From: Bufo bufo
Lineage: Eukaryota > Chordata > Amphibia > Anura > Bufonidae
Assembly: GCF_905171765.1 (NCBI RefSeq)
Contig: NC_053390.1
Span: 307,586,984 to 307,650,983, forward strand
Length of the DNA stretch: 64,000 nucleotides
Direction: 5' to 3'
Shown: piece by piece, positions 10,490 to 23,102 of the stretch
Layout of the letters: each line of letters starts with the position of its first letter
Position numbering within the stretch: the first letter of the stretch is position 1
The notes under the pieces: generated by a model
Databases searched by the model: none
What the model was told of the DNA's origin: nothing
The model's input: the letters and a program-made list of their open reading frames with translations, nothing else
Made by a program: the position numbers and the translations under genes

Positions 10490-11400
10490 AAAGTGAAAGG
10501 GATGTCCTACACATATTGTTGAGCTGTTAGTGTCCCTGGTATCACTACTAGGGGTGTCCGTCTGTTGTATGCAATGACTCCTCAAATCATCAAACTAGCA
10601 GTTGGCGCAATGTCTCACTCCACAGCAAAGTCAGGATTGAAGTTCTTACCATGAGGCCTCTATACTCGAACCTGACCATTGTTGGGTCCCATACAGAATC
10701 TGGATTCATCACTAAAGACGATTCCAGTCCGTAGCAGTCAGGGTTTCTTGTTAACAACACCACTGCAAAGAAGCGATGATGGCTGGCTGTCAATGGCTAG
10801 ACATGCAATGGGTATTTCCTTCTGATAAAGGGGGCTAGACATGCAATGGGTATTTCCTTCTGTTAAAGGGCCTGGGAATAGTCCGGTATAAAAGGGGAGT
10901 GTAATGAAGGTGCCATCTGTGTCTGGATAGTGGACAATGAAACTGGGAGTTGCTCATGATTGTAGGTTGATCAAACAATCCTCTCTACTGGTGCTCTGCC
11001 TGGGCCATCCAGAGCCTGTTCATGTGTGCGTGCCCTCATGTAACCACCGCTCCCAACGCCTCCTAACAGTTAGGTCAGAATGGCCTATATGGCTGGCAAT
11101 CAGTCAAAACAACCATCCTTCTTTTCTTAGTCCAATGATCTCAAAGTTTATCAACTGGGCAAAATGTCTTTGAGTGTGTCGTAGAGGCATGTCTAGCAGT
11201 CAACAATCTCTCACCAAGAGGTACACTACCTAAAAGTAGCCTCTGAGAGCCTTTTAATAAGGCAGCGGGGACGCACTCTCTGTCTAATCAGACCACACCT
11301 GAAACCATTTACATATCTGCCTGAGACATAACTGCATGCAGACTTTTGCAGCAATCTGACATTTATATCTTGGTGCGTTATTTTTATTTCTTTGTATTAA
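10490..11400 (-). pseudogene. Degenerate Tc1-like transposase
   Basis: Read on the minus strand, fragments of a transposase appear. They include an N-terminal HTH-like portion beginning near 11190 (MPLRHTQRHFAQLINFEI), then FSDESRF-like coding around 10700 carrying the first catalytic Asp. Frameshifts and stops break the frame. A 37-bp tandem duplication (gctagacatgcaatggg at 10796 and 10833) disrupts it further. It is not functional. Confidence 0.6.
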
Positions 11401-11511
11401 TTACAAGGACAGATACCAATGGAAGAATAGCGATATCCAAAAATAAGCATGTGTTAATAAATGACCCCTGGGTGTTTTAATTTGTTGTTCATTAACGGTA
11501 CCAGTACACGG

Positions 11512-11829
11512 AATTAGGGTCCATTCACACGTCTGTAGTGTATTGAGGATCCGAAAATTCTGAATCCACAATACACACCGGCCGGGACCCCCATAGAACT
11601 GCCTATTCTTGTCCACTATTGCGGACAAGAATAGGGCATGTTCTATTTTTTTCTGGAGCCGTGGACCAGAAGTTCGGGGTCGCGCTCTGGAAATGCAGAT
11701 GCGGACAGCACACTGTGTGCTGTCCGTATCTATTCCTGCCCCATAGAGAATGAATGGGGCTGCACTCATTCCGGATAATTGCGGAACGGGTGCGGACACA
11801 TTCTACGGACATCTGAATGGAGCCTTATA
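11512..11829. mobile_element. Palindromic MITE
   Basis: The left end reads TTAGGGTCCATTCACACGTC and the right end ACATCTGAATGGAGCCTTA. Inner inverted blocks are cctattcttgtcc (11602-11614) with ggacaagaatagg (11623-11635). The same terminus family recurs at 13513-14006 and 60124-60424. Confidence 0.7.
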
Positions 11830-12304
11830 AAGTGGGCAAGCCTCTCTTGTTCACTACAGTTTTCCTCTTCCACAATAAATCAATGGGAACTGGTAAAGCA
11901 TCTTTTACCCTGTGGTCTCACTGTACAACAATTGACCCTCACTGCTGGATTCCACCACAGATGACAGCTGAATGCTAGTGGTCAAAACACTGGGCACCCT
12001 GTGAGCAGCTTATTGTCAGGGAATCTTGGTAAGACTAAGTTCAATCATGCAGCATTTTTCAGTTTTTGCTGTTCCAGTATAGGAACAGAAAATCAAAGAA
12101 AAGTTGCATATGCCAGACAGCAATAGAGTCTTACTAACTCCAATGGCTATAATGGGGTCCATTGGGTTTAGTTACTACTGCATACAGCAGTATTTTGTTC
12201 TCCTTTTTTTTTGCCAGAATCTGTAACTCAGGGGCCAAACAGAAAATCTGCCACCAATGTGAACCTTAGCCTGACAAAATCCATTGTTCGATGTGGATAA
12301 CCCC
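11830..12304. other. No gene seen
   Basis: No coding or repeat structure that I can support. Confidence 0.4.
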
Positions 12305-12681
12305 TTTAAGAGCAGGGGCGGACTCCCTGTAGACCTCACAGGAACACTTCCCAGTGGGCCAATGCCCAGGGAGCAACCTGAGCCTTCCTCACTGCCACCT
12401 GCATGGTAAGTAATGATCTGAGACTCTCCTCCTGACTCCTGAATTCAATTGTATTTCCATGGGCAGTTTTTGTTGAGTTATTTTGCACTGCTAGGGCAGT
12501 ATTTTTTGATATACTGTGGTATTTGGCTGTACTGGAGTGTCTTAATGTGCCACAATATAGTATTGCTGGCTCTGCCTACTTGTGTACCCTACCTTCTGTG
12601 AATTTGGGCGAAACTACAAAATGTGACCACTTAGTTTTTTCCAGAGCCACTTTAAATTACCATTCTGCCCCTGTTTAAGAG
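12305..12681. mobile_element. hAT-type MITE with perfect 8-bp target duplication
   Basis: The body (12313-12673) runs from CAGGGGCGGACT to a right terminus TTCTGCCCCTG. It is flanked on both sides by tttaagag (12305-12312 and 12674-12681). There is no coding capacity. The left flank 'cccctttaag' looks like a T2 MITE terminus, so this may have landed on the edge of an older element. Confidence 0.8.
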
Positions 12682-12788
12682 CTGTTTTACAGTGAACACA
12701 TTTTAATGATGCCATTAAGAACAATAAAATACCTAATGATACGTTTTTCAAATTAATTCACCAGATTTTCGTTGGTCAGAAAATTTAC

Positions 12789-13432
12789 TGTATTTTCCGT
12801 CCTGTAAGACACACTATACCCTTCATCCCAACCCCCCAAAGTGGGGAAAAAATATCAGTCTTATGGGGCGAATAGTAATAAGCACTTCCATTATGGAAGT
12901 GCTCATTAGTAGAGTAGGACCAGGGAGCGGTGAATGCAGCACTTTTTGTGTGGGCTCTGGTCTCACTGCTCCTTGGTCTTCATCTGCCAGCAATGCACTC
13001 TGTGATGTGACCTGTGCACAGCGTGTGGATGTCAGCACGCTCTGTGACCTTATGTTGGGCGACGTAAGGTCACAGCACAGCATGGCAGAAAGAGTGCTGG
13101 ATCCAAGGAGCGGCATCGGTGTCCGGAACAAGAGAGGTGAGTTGATTTTTTTATTTGTCTGATCTGAGGTCTGATCAAAATAGGGGTATCAGCTGACGTC
13201 TGAATGAGGGTCTTATTAACATTGGGGGTCTGAATGAGGGTCTTATTAACATTGGGGGTCTGAGCTGAGCTTTGATTAACATTGGGGGTCTAATTGGGCC
13301 TCTGATCTGAGGTCTGATTAACATTGGGGGTCTAAGCTGAGGTCTGAAGAAAAAAAAAAGAAAAAATTTCCACCTCTAAAACCTGGGTGCGTCTTATGGG
13401 CAGGTTTATCTTATAGGATGAAAAATACATTA
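12789..13432. mobile_element. TIR element with internal minisatellite
   Basis: The left end GTATTTTCCGTCCTGTAAGA mirrors the right end CTTATAGGATGAAAAATAC. Inside, 13195-13340 has four to five copies of a unit around 'attaacattgggggtct' (roughly 35-45 bp). A short palindrome (cacttccattatggaagtg) is at 12884-12902. No transposase is present, and the superfamily is not identified. Confidence 0.65.
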
Positions 13433-13512
13433 ATTACAAATTTTATCACCAAAACAGTATACATCAATAGCCATATTTCTAAAAAATAGCCCTTTTTTCT
13501 CTGTATGTGTCT

Positions 13513-14006
13513 TTAAGGCTACATTCACACGTCAGTATTTTTCTATATCCCGATTTTCGGTCCGTTTTTTGCGGATCCGTTGTTCCTGAAAATGTTTCCG
13601 TATGTCATCCGTTTTTAGCGGATCCGCAAAAAACGGAAACATGTATAAATTTCAATAAGCAAATAAAGTTGTTTGGATTTCTTTGAAAAAAAAAAAAGTC
13701 ATTTCCAGGAACGGAATCCGCATAAAACGGATGACATACGTAATGACATCCGAATGTCTTCCGTTTTTTGCGGATCCATTGACTTTGTATTGTACCAGGA
13801 TCCGAATTTTGCGGAAAAGAATAGGACATGTTTTATATTTAAACGGACATGCGGAACGGAACAACGGAAACGGACAGCACACATTGTGCTGTCCGATTTT
13901 TTCCAAGACCCATTGAAAATGAATGGGTCCAGATCTGGTCCAGATCTGTTCCGCAAAAAACGGAACAGATCAGGAAAGAAAAAACGGACGTGTGAATGGA
14001 CCCTAA
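13513..14006. mobile_element. Palindromic TTAA-type MITE
   Basis: It begins TTAAGGCTACATTCACACGT and ends ACGTGTGAATGGACCCTAA, with inner inverted blocks (cggatccgc, ggaacgga, gtcatccg). The open frames of 70-130 codons here on both strands are palindrome shadows with no recognisable domain. Confidence 0.75.
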
Positions 14007-14717
14007 AACTTGATTTTGAGCTATCAATACTATGTACAGCTCTGTAGAACATAACTGTGTTAAATAAAGATTGGATAATAAATATTTCCTGATCCAATGT
14101 AAAGAAATTAATGGGTAATAATATTCACTACATAGGGCTTGTTTTCTGTGAAGGTTTTATTATGCCTGCAGGCAGATCTTCCTATTCACTTGAGCTTGGA
14201 CTTCTATACCTCTAATCACATGTCACCTTTCAAACCTCTCCTGTCAATCTTATTGATGTGTGATAATCAACTCAACAACAGCTTGGGGCAATGTCTAGTG
14301 GCACATCTCCAGTCTTTGGGGACATGGCATGATGCAACTGTGGAGGGAAATGAGCTTGCAGAGCCTAAAAATTACAAGGCTGCCAAAGGAGAGGTTCATC
14401 GTGTCCTACAGCGAGGGACAATGCAAAGCTTCTGCATTTCAAGGACTTAGGATAAATTAACCAAAAATGTGCCTATGTTGCTTTTAAAATCATGAAAGAA
14501 CAAATCAAGTGGTAGAAACATTGCCTGATAAAGCAATGACAATAAATCCATACAAACCTAACAAGCATGTGCAGGGAAAATGAACTAATACAGCTGGAGC
14601 TATCCAAAATACTGATACGAGAACAATCGAAACAGACTGTTAATTTAATTACCCATAGACAATGCAAACATAGCCAGCGAATAGAAGACCTGTAGCCTCT
14701 CCTGACATGTCTGTTTA
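14007..14717. other. No gene seen
   Basis: AT-rich sequence with no recognisable domain or repeat. Confidence 0.4.
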
Positions 14718-15791
14718 AAGGTACCCATACACATTAGTCTAGCTGATCAAAATGAATAATTTCAACCAAAACAAATGTTTATCTGCTGAAATGTACCAAC
14801 AAACGATCTCTTTAGTCGATCAATGACAGACCATTATTGTCTGAAAAGAAGTCAGCCGTGTTCAATGTTTTTCAGTTTGTATTTTCCAGTTGTTTGACGA
14901 AAGATCTTTCTTTGAAAGAATATTCCCAGAAAGATCTTTTGTTCGTCACCCGGTTTCATTGAATTACAACTCATAAATGGTGATCTCACCATGTATAAGC
15001 TAACATACACTGCTAGAGGAACTCCAGACTGCTTCGAAAAGATCTGGGGTGTTTGGCTGCGTGCGCAGCACACGGTCTAGGTGTTGATTTGGGTGGGGCA
15101 ACAGGGTGCTCAGGTGTGTATGTGTGTGTGTGTGGTGTGGATGATGTCCAGAGATCGCTCAATATGTCCGGGGGGGGGTCTACTGCCATAAAGTGACACA
15201 TGCAAGTACTTCTGTTTGGATCCCCTCTTTATTATTGGATTTTTCCTGTGACTGAATACTGTGATACCTGGGCTTGATGTCTCTAACAATGTCTAATGTT
15301 CCTACTTGTTTTCTCATCCCGGTTGGGATGTTGATGTACTGTTCATTAAAAATGAATAAATAAATACTATAAAAAAAAACATGTATGGGCATTATGAAAA
15401 ACTGTAACGTTCAATATGGACTCCAGGGGCGTAGCTATAGGGGAAGCATCTGCTTTGGGGTCCGGACTCAGAAGGGGCCCAACTAGGAGGAGGCGTAAAA
15501 GATTTCATTGTCAGGACCCCTTCAGCAGTATTATAAAATGACATCATATACAGAGACACTGTAGGAAATGCAAGGAATGGCTGCCGAGCCTAGTCTGAGA
15601 AAGCGATCTTGACTAGCCACAGGAGTGGGGGTTGCACAAGAAGAGGGGTCCCTGTTCAAAAATTTGCTATGGTGCCCAGTCATTTCTAGCTACACCACTG
15701 ATGGACTCAAATGTGTATGTCTGTGAAAGGAATGTTCACCAGATAGTTGTTGAACTATCAACCAACTTCTATCTAATGTGTATGGTCAGCT
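14718..15791. mobile_element. TIR element carrying a nested hAT MITE
   Basis: The left end GGTACCCATACACATTAGTC mirrors the right end TCTAATGTGTATGGTCAGC. The interior has a (TG)n stretch at about 15115-15135 and the nested element 15424-15700. No transposase is recognised. Confidence 0.55.
15416..15708. mobile_element. hAT-type MITE with perfect 8-bp target duplication, nested
   Basis: The body (15424-15700) starts CAGGGGCGTAGCTATAGG and ends CTAGCTACACCACTG. The duplication is atggactc at 15416-15423 and 15701-15708. It shares its termini with 183-474 but has a different interior. It inserted into the older TIR element at 14718-15791. Confidence 0.85.
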
Positions 15792-16033
15792 TTTGTACGT
15801 GAGTCCTCCGTACAATAACAATTTTGGAACATCTATTCTTCTAACTGTATGTTGCACTGTTCCTCTATTATTCTGACCATTGACAACTGGGTGTTACCAT
15901 TCCCATTTTCAAAGGCGTGTGCCACTGCCAGCACTAACTACACAATTTCACATCATGCAGGGACACGCCTGCAACTGTTAATAACCAGCTGGCAAGTTAT
16001 TCACAAACATCTGGGATGATAGAGGAATAGAGA

Positions 16034-18497
16034 GCCAAAACAATACATATACAAACGGAAAATGCAAATGTGATCGCACACTACATCCAGCACTCTGCCC
16101 TCCATGCTGGATGAGACATTGGTTTATATTTTGGCCAAAGCATAGTAAGCCACTCACCGCGTCAAGGCTGTCTCATGAGTGGTCCCTAACTCTTGTTCCT
16201 ACCTGTTCATGGGCCATGACAGCCACATAAAATCCAGGGAATGCAGGTCAGCATGCAAGCCAAGTACACTTTGCCTGTAACCCCGTCCGGTGCCATTACA
16301 GCTTTCATCGGATCCAGGGATGCAAGTACCAACATGCATGCTGAACCTACCATATACTTCTCCTGGAGCCAGATGGCTAATGGTAGGTTCTATACAAGCA
16401 GACTCAGTTTTATACTGACTTTAAAACCAGCCTCAAGGACAGATTAACTGGTCAGGTGTGCAATGACTCCAAGGAGATCGCCACGCCTCCAATATATACT
16501 ACAAAGAAAAAAATAAGGGGTTGGGTCAGCACAACCTGCTGCAGGTGCAGATCACTATGGCGAAATACATATACAAACGGAAAATGCAAATGTGATCGCA
16601 CACTACATCCAGCACTCTGCCCTCCATGCTGGATGAGACATTGGTTTATATTTTGGCCAAAGCATAGTAAGCCACTCACCGCGTCAAGGCTGTCTCATGA
16701 GTGGTCCCTAACTCTTGTTCCTACCTGACCTGCATTCCCTGGATTTTATGTGGCTGTCATGGCCCATGAACAGGTAGGAACAAGAGTTAGGGACCACTCA
16801 TGAGACAGCCTTGACGCGGTGAGTGGCTTACTATGCTTTGGCCAAAATATAAACCAATGTCTCATCCAGCATGGAGGGCAGAGTGCTGGATGTAGTGTGC
16901 GATCACATTTGCATTTTCCGTTTGTATATGTATTTCGCCATAGTGATCTGCACCTGCAGCAGGTTGTGCTGACCCAACCCCTTATTTTTTTCTTTGTAGT
17001 ATATATTGGAGGCGTGGCGATCTCCTTGGAGTCATTGCACACCTGACCAGTTAATCTGTCCTTGAGGCTGGTTTTAAAGTCAGTATAAAACTGAGTCTGC
17101 TTGTATAGAACCTACCATTAGCCATCTGGCTCCAGGAGAAGTATATGGTAGGTTCAGCATGCATGTTGGTACTTGCATCCCTGGATCCGATGAAAGCTGT
17201 AATGGCACCGGACGGGGTTACAGGCAAAGTGTACTTGGCTTGCATGCTGACCTGCATTCCCTGGATTTTATGTGGCTGTCATGGCCCATGAACAGGTAGG
17301 AACAAGAGTTAGGGACCACTCATGAGACAGCCTTGACGCGGTGAGTGGCTTACTATGCTTTGGCCAAAATATAAACCAATGTCTCATCCAGCATGGAGGG
17401 CAGAGTGCTGGATGTAGTGTGCGATCACATTTGCATTTTCCGTTTGTATATGTATTTCGCCATAGTGATCTGCACCTGCAGCAGGTTGTGCTGACCCAAC
17501 CCCTTATTTTTTTCTTTGTAGTATATATTGGAGGCGTGGCGATCTCCTTGGAGTCATTGCACACCTGACCAGTTAATCTGTCCTTGAGGCTGGTTTTAAA
17601 GTCAGTATAAAACTGAGTCTGCTTGTATAGAACCTACCATTAGCCATCTGGCTCCAGGAGAAGTATATGGTAGGTTCAGCATGCATGTTGGTACTTGCAT
17701 CCCTGGATCCGATGAAAGCTGTAATGGCACCGGACGGGGTTACAGGCAAAGTGTACTTGGCTTGCATGCTGACCTGCATTCCCTGGATTTTATGTGGCTG
17801 TCATGGCCCATGAACAGGTAGGAACAAGAGTTAGGGACCACTCATGAGACAGCCTTGACGCGGTGAGTGGCTTACTATGCTTTGGCCAAAATATAAACCA
17901 ATGTCTCATCCAGCATGGAGGGCAGAGTGCTGGATGTAGTGTGCGATCACATTTGCATTTTCCGTTTGTATATGTATTTCGCCATAGTGATCTGCACCTG
18001 CAGCAGGTTGTGCTGACCCAACCCCTTATTTTTTTCTTTGTAGTATATATTGGAGGCGTGGCGATCTCCTTGGAGTCATTGCACACCTGACCAGTTAATC
18101 TGTCCTTGAGGCTGGTTTTAAAGTCAGTATAAAACTGAGTCTGCTTGTATAGAACCTACCATTAGCCATCTGGCTCCAGGAGAAGTATATGGTAGGTTCA
18201 GCATGCATGTTGGTACTTGCATCCCTGGATCCGATGAAAGCTGTAATGGCACCGGACGGGGTTACAGGCAAAGTGTACTTGGCTTGCATGCTGACCTGCA
18301 TTCCCTGGATTTTATGTGGCTGTCATGGCCCATGAACAGGTAGGAACAAGAGTTAGGGACCACTCATGAGACAGCCTTGACGCGGTGAGTGGCTTACTAT
18401 GCTTTGGCCAAAATATAAACCAATGTCTCATCCAGCATGGAGGGCAGAGTGCTGGATGTAGTGTGCGATCACATTTGCATTTGCCAAAACAATACAT
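16034..18497. repeat. Fold-back array of a 522-bp unit, flanked by a 15-bp direct repeat
   Basis: A 522-bp unit is repeated exactly in phase. About 1.3 copies run in one orientation (about 16043-16730), then the array flips and about 3.4 copies run the other way (about 16730-18482). Copies look essentially identical by eye. The flip has a short overlap (ctg) and an approximately 43-nt loop. The whole block sits between two copies of gccaaaacaatacat (16034-16048 and 18483-18497). Each unit has internal hairpins: AACCTACCAT with ATGGTAGGTT, and TCCAGCA with TGCTGGA. Open frames of 75 and 98 codons overlap antiparallel, match no family I know and are probably incidental. I do not recognise the unit. 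Confidence 0.9.
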
Positions 18498-21400
18498 GCC
18501 ACAAAATGTTCATACCTAAAACAAGACATGTCAAGAATGGTGACAGGTCCTCTTCAAAGGGAATCTGTCATGAATTTGATATAAAATATTTTATTATACG
18601 TGTCATTGTTTGTAGATTTTGAAAGATGATGAATAACATTACCTTTAAGGTATGTCTACATTTGGTGGCAAAATCTGTTGCAGATTGTGTTCTGGATTTT
18701 GAGGCCTATTTTGTCAAGGACTGTTTGAAAGGGACAACAGATAGTGACAAAGAAAACTCAAGGTGAAAGGGTAATAATAAATGCTAAAAAGATAATGATG
18801 AACCTATGGCCACTTTTCCACAGTCAGCATTTAGAAGTCAAAACCACGAGTGGAACCTACAGAGAAGAAAACTGTAAGGGAAAGATTTGGCCTCTTTTGT
18901 GTTTGGACCTACTCCTGGTTCTGGCTTACATGTACTCATGTAAAATACTGACCGGGTGAAAATGGTTTAAAGAAGTGATAGGCCTCACAAAAAACACAAC
19001 AGTGAAAGAGCACCAAGGACATTCAGAGAGAGGGCAGGATTCCAGGAGAAGCATACATGATGAGAAGGATGGTGACACAGATATACAGATATAGTAGAAA
19101 GAAAAGCCTGGCAAATAAAAGGAGACAGTGCATGTAAGAACAGAGACAGTACAAGGGATGAGCGGTAAGAGAAGATGTTCAGATAGAGACAGCACAAGGA
19201 TATTCCGAGAGACATCCAAAGAGGGAGGGCGAAGAAGGATGGAAAAATCAATACAATTACTTTCTAACGGTGTGTTAAGAGAGTGAGGTGTCGACATACT
19301 GTCTGTGTGCGAAAATATGAGCTCCCTATATATACTGGCAGGGTCTAGCGGTGATCACATCTGCCTTCTGAAGGCCGGAATCCGTTCTTAGCATGCTTTT
19401 TATGAGGCACAATATATGCACATCATCACATTTATAAAGTGATGTATATGTACTGTGATTGCGTGCTTCAATCAGATGATATGACAAGTGTTATCAGTGG
19501 TGTCCAGCATGCTAATGTGCCTGTATGTTATCAAAGGGGCACATGGTCCATTTACATAGCACGAAAATGGATAAAAAAAATGACTGCACCCCCCGCAGAT
19601 AAGCCATTAACCCTCCAATGCCCACACACAAAATATGGTAAACAGACCCCTTATGGTTGTTACCCTTGCAGCCCCCTCCTGAGATGAAAAGAGAACTGAT
19701 TAACCCTTTGAGCTTGCATGCCCACCAATTCTTTCTCAAGTATTAATGGTTTAGCATGGGGGAATTGGAAATTACAAATGCTTCCACCAAAGACTTAAAA
19801 CATTAAGGTTATGGACACAAGGGGTGGATTTTCTGTGGGTTTTACTCAATACATTGCATTGGGTGAAACCTTGGTAGGTGATATCTGCAGCATAAATTGA
19901 CATGCTGTGGATTTAAAATCCACGCTGCAGGTCAGTTCATGCTGCAGAATTTTTCGGATGTGGAGGAGATTTGTTTGTGCAATGCTGTAGATTTGCATCA
20001 CACAAATCCGCAGTGACAAATCTGGAGCGTATCTGCCCAGTGTGGAGGTACCTTAACAGTTCCTTTAATTAACAGCAATAATATCTTGCATGGAGGTGAG
20101 TCTGTACGATGGAGGCATGCGCAAAGAACAAAGAAGGCAAGTAAAACGTAAAACAGAGCAAAAGTGAATTCGAATTAAGACTAGAGAAATAAACATGGAC
20201 CCAAAGAAAGGAGAGAGAGAGAACAGAAGCAAAAGCCGGGGAGAGGGGAAGACAAAAGCGGAGTGACAGAATATGCCCAAGATGGTTGGGGGCGGAGAGA
20301 AATGCAGAAGACAGCAGAGAGACAAAGAGAGCAGAGGAAAGATGAGAGACGAATAAAGAAGCTGCAAACAGCTTTATGACGCACAAATATCATTACTGTG
20401 TGAGAAGCTGATAGATGTACCTGCTCAGTATGTAAGACTTCTCAGCCCTGCAAAATATAATCTCCAAGACAATACCCTGCTGCATGCATTACACACAGTA
20501 ACATTACAGACATATGTGCTAATAATTCAAAGCAGGTAGAGAGGTCTGCTCAAGATAGCAGAATGTTTTATGCTGCATGTATAAAAGGGAATCAAGTAAA
20601 AAGGATCTATACAATGTTTAGCAAATATTCTGCCAGTTTGATCCAAAATGTTGAGAAATTCTAGTATGTGCATTCCTTGACGTACATCCAGGCTGGCTAC
20701 ATTTTTTAATGGTTGAACATAATTTGCAGGCTTCTTAGCATCCAGATAAACGAATATATCAAATCTCGGTAGGATGGTAAAGGTGCAATAAAAAAAATGC
20801 TCAAAATGTTGATGTGTTGCCCAATATGGTAAATAATATACAGCCACTGTCCCCCTCTCAATAAGTCGACCACCCAGATGATTATCTGGATACTTGTTTG
20901 AGCTCTGCATATAAATATGGCAATATTTTGATGACCTGAGAAAATTGTTCCTATGCTAGGAGAAGCTCTGCTATTCAGAATAATTTGGTTCTCCTCCTAC
21001 CAATCATCATATACACTACTATGGAATCACAGACTATGTAGCTCTAATAATCCTGTGGATTTCATCATTATGCACATTTACATGTAAGGGCTTGTTAACA
21101 TCTGTGTTGGAAGCTCTGTTCAGGGCCTCCGCCAAAGATTGTAAAAAAGACTGGACAAAAAAAGTCCTACATTCAGGACTTTTTTGTCCAATAAAAAAAC
21201 AGGATCCTGAATGGAACATGAACAGATTCCATTGTGGTCAATGGAGTCAGTTCCGATCAGTTATGTGCTGGCCCCTGGCACTTCCGTTATTTTGGTTGTT
21301 CTGCTCCTCTAACCGAGCAGAACAACGGAAATCAAGAACGGTGGTGGGAAAGTGCCCTATGGAATATAGCTCTGAAGAGACAATTTTCATCTTGGTGGAA

Positions 21401-22082
21401 ATGTGAGTCAGTTTAAGGGCTCATACACATGGCTTTATTACAGCTCTATACAACCTCCAAAGTATACTGAGCCATAATAAAGTAACCATACACTCCATTT
21501 TTTGTCTATATGTTTTTTTCTGGATGATTCTTCGTGAATCCAGAAGAGGTATTACTGTGGAGTGTTCATATCACTGTTTTAAAGAGAGAATAACCTAGTA
21601 ATACCACAACAAACCCGGCACCATACATCGGCACAAGTCCCTCCATACTCCCTGCAATGCATAGTTAGTGATTCTTCTTTCTATGCAGTAGTTTGTGTTG
21701 TACTACAACACCAAAAATTAAAGGTGGCCTAAAGTCTATCCTACTCTAAAAAAACGTCTTTTATACTCATCTGAAAACCTTTCCTTACAGTCTAACCATC
21801 AAAGGTTCTTATTTCTCTAATGGGAACTGAGGCTCCTTCCCGAATTACTCTGTAGAGCAAAGTCCCCTCTGTGTTTGATGAATACATCCTATAGAATAAC
21901 ACAGGATGTAGTTGTTCACCAAAAAACTCTTTGATGAATTAACCTCTGGTTTATTTGAAGACCTTTACATTTTGTATTTCTACTCTAATATTCTACTTCC
22001 TTTCCTTTATATATTCTTAAACCTCCTACAGTATCTCAGTTCATTTATATTGTAATGCATAATCATTTGTAACCCTGTATTA
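18498..22082. other. No gene seen
   Basis: This is AT-rich DNA with weak MITE-like phrases (18545-18570 'aaagggaatctgtcatga'). Purine-rich stretches at 19010-19250 and 20180-20350 give spurious minus-strand open frames. A 127-codon open frame at 20527-20910 (minus) has no domain that I recognise. Confidence 0.4.

Positions 22083-22120
<38 letters not shown>
22083..22120. repeat. (TA)n microsatellite
   Basis: An uninterrupted TA tract that abuts a TIR element. A second TA tract flanks the other side at 22551-22575. Confidence 0.9.
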
Positions 22121-22121
<1 letters not shown>

Positions 22122-22552
22122 TGTCGGACTGGGGTGCTTAGGGCCCACCAGTAAAATTTATTTTGGGGTCCACCGTACGGATACATTCAAAAATTACCTG
22201 CTCACACAGCAGCAAGATGATACCAGATGATTGAATATGGGGGTCCCTGCATCAACTTTGAGAAGGTAGGTCCTGGAGAAGAGGACACTGGCAGCTTTCC
22301 TCTATACCAAAAATTCATATCAGCTCTGATTGTGTCTATTAAAATAAACTGGGGAGTTTCTTTAATAATCTATCAAGTTTTTTATATGAACATAGGCTGG
22401 TGGAGGTACTGTACATTGAATATATGCTTGTAGTGCAGGAAGTCTACTGTGCTATGTGCCACTTGTGCAGGGGGTGGGAGACTAGGGGCCCACCTTGCTC
22501 AGGGGCCCACCGGGGGATTCACCTGTACCCCTGTGGGCCAGTCCAAGCCTGT
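22121..22552. mobile_element. TIR element inserted in a TA tract
   Basis: The left terminus GTCGGACTGGGGTGCTTAGG has 'gggcccacc', and the right terminus GGGCCAGTCCAAGCCTG is roughly its inverse. TA microsatellite lies on both sides. 'gggcccacc' recurs internally at about 22490-22510. It is probably a non-autonomous hAT; the duplication cannot be read within the TA tract. Confidence 0.55.
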
Positions 22553-22774
22553 ATATATATATATATATATATATTTCGTATACATTTTGGGGAGATTTGT
22601 CAGGATTGGGGTATCTTATCTTCAGAATATATATGAAATACTTCTATGAAAGCTGCAAAATATAAAATAAAGCCTATTAAATCTATTCTCTAATTGTATG
22701 GTGAGTAAAGCTTTAGCAATATCCACTAGTGAATTTTGGAGTGTATATATATGGTCATTATATAAAAGCTGTGT

Positions 22775-23102
22775 TTAAAGCGACCCTTTGGTTCAAGAAA
22801 AAGAAAGCTTCTTAGACTGCCTTGTGCATATTATGCATTTGGTAGACCAATATCCTTCCTTCTGTCCACAGATTGACCAGCACTACTCTCATGAGTAGTT
22901 CTAAACAACAGCTATAGTAGGGTTGGGCAAGAAGGAAGTAGTTTGGGCTAGTGAAGCACAGTATGCACCAGGTAGTCTAGAAGCAGTGTGGCATCTTGGA
23001 TGACCGAAGAGGAGCCAGAGAATTGGCAGATCTGCAACTCAAAAGATGCATCACCCCAGTAATGTGATATTTTTTTTTTATTGAACCAGAGGGTCGCTTT
23101 AA
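22775..23102. mobile_element. TTAA-flanked MITE
   Basis: It begins TTAAAGCGACCCTTTGGTTC and ends GAACCAGAGGGTCGCTTTAA. The interior of about 280 bp has no coding capacity. The TTAA plus AAG termini fit T2/Kolobok-like MITEs. Confidence 0.8.

Noticed and set aside
13673..14097. Overlapping 124- and 132-codon frames on opposite strands
   Set aside because: They lie within a palindromic MITE and are mirror shadows of each other.
16241..18497. Repeated 68-, 75- and 98-codon open frames in the 522-bp array as a protein family
   Set aside because: They recur only because the DNA unit recurs, they overlap antiparallel on both strands, and none shows a recognisable domain or initiation context.
20527..20910. 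127-codon minus-strand open frame as a gene
   Set aside because: I recognise no domain, there are no convincing splice sites, and the lysine/tyrosine/phenylalanine-rich composition fits AT-rich DNA. It stays unexplained rather than excluded.
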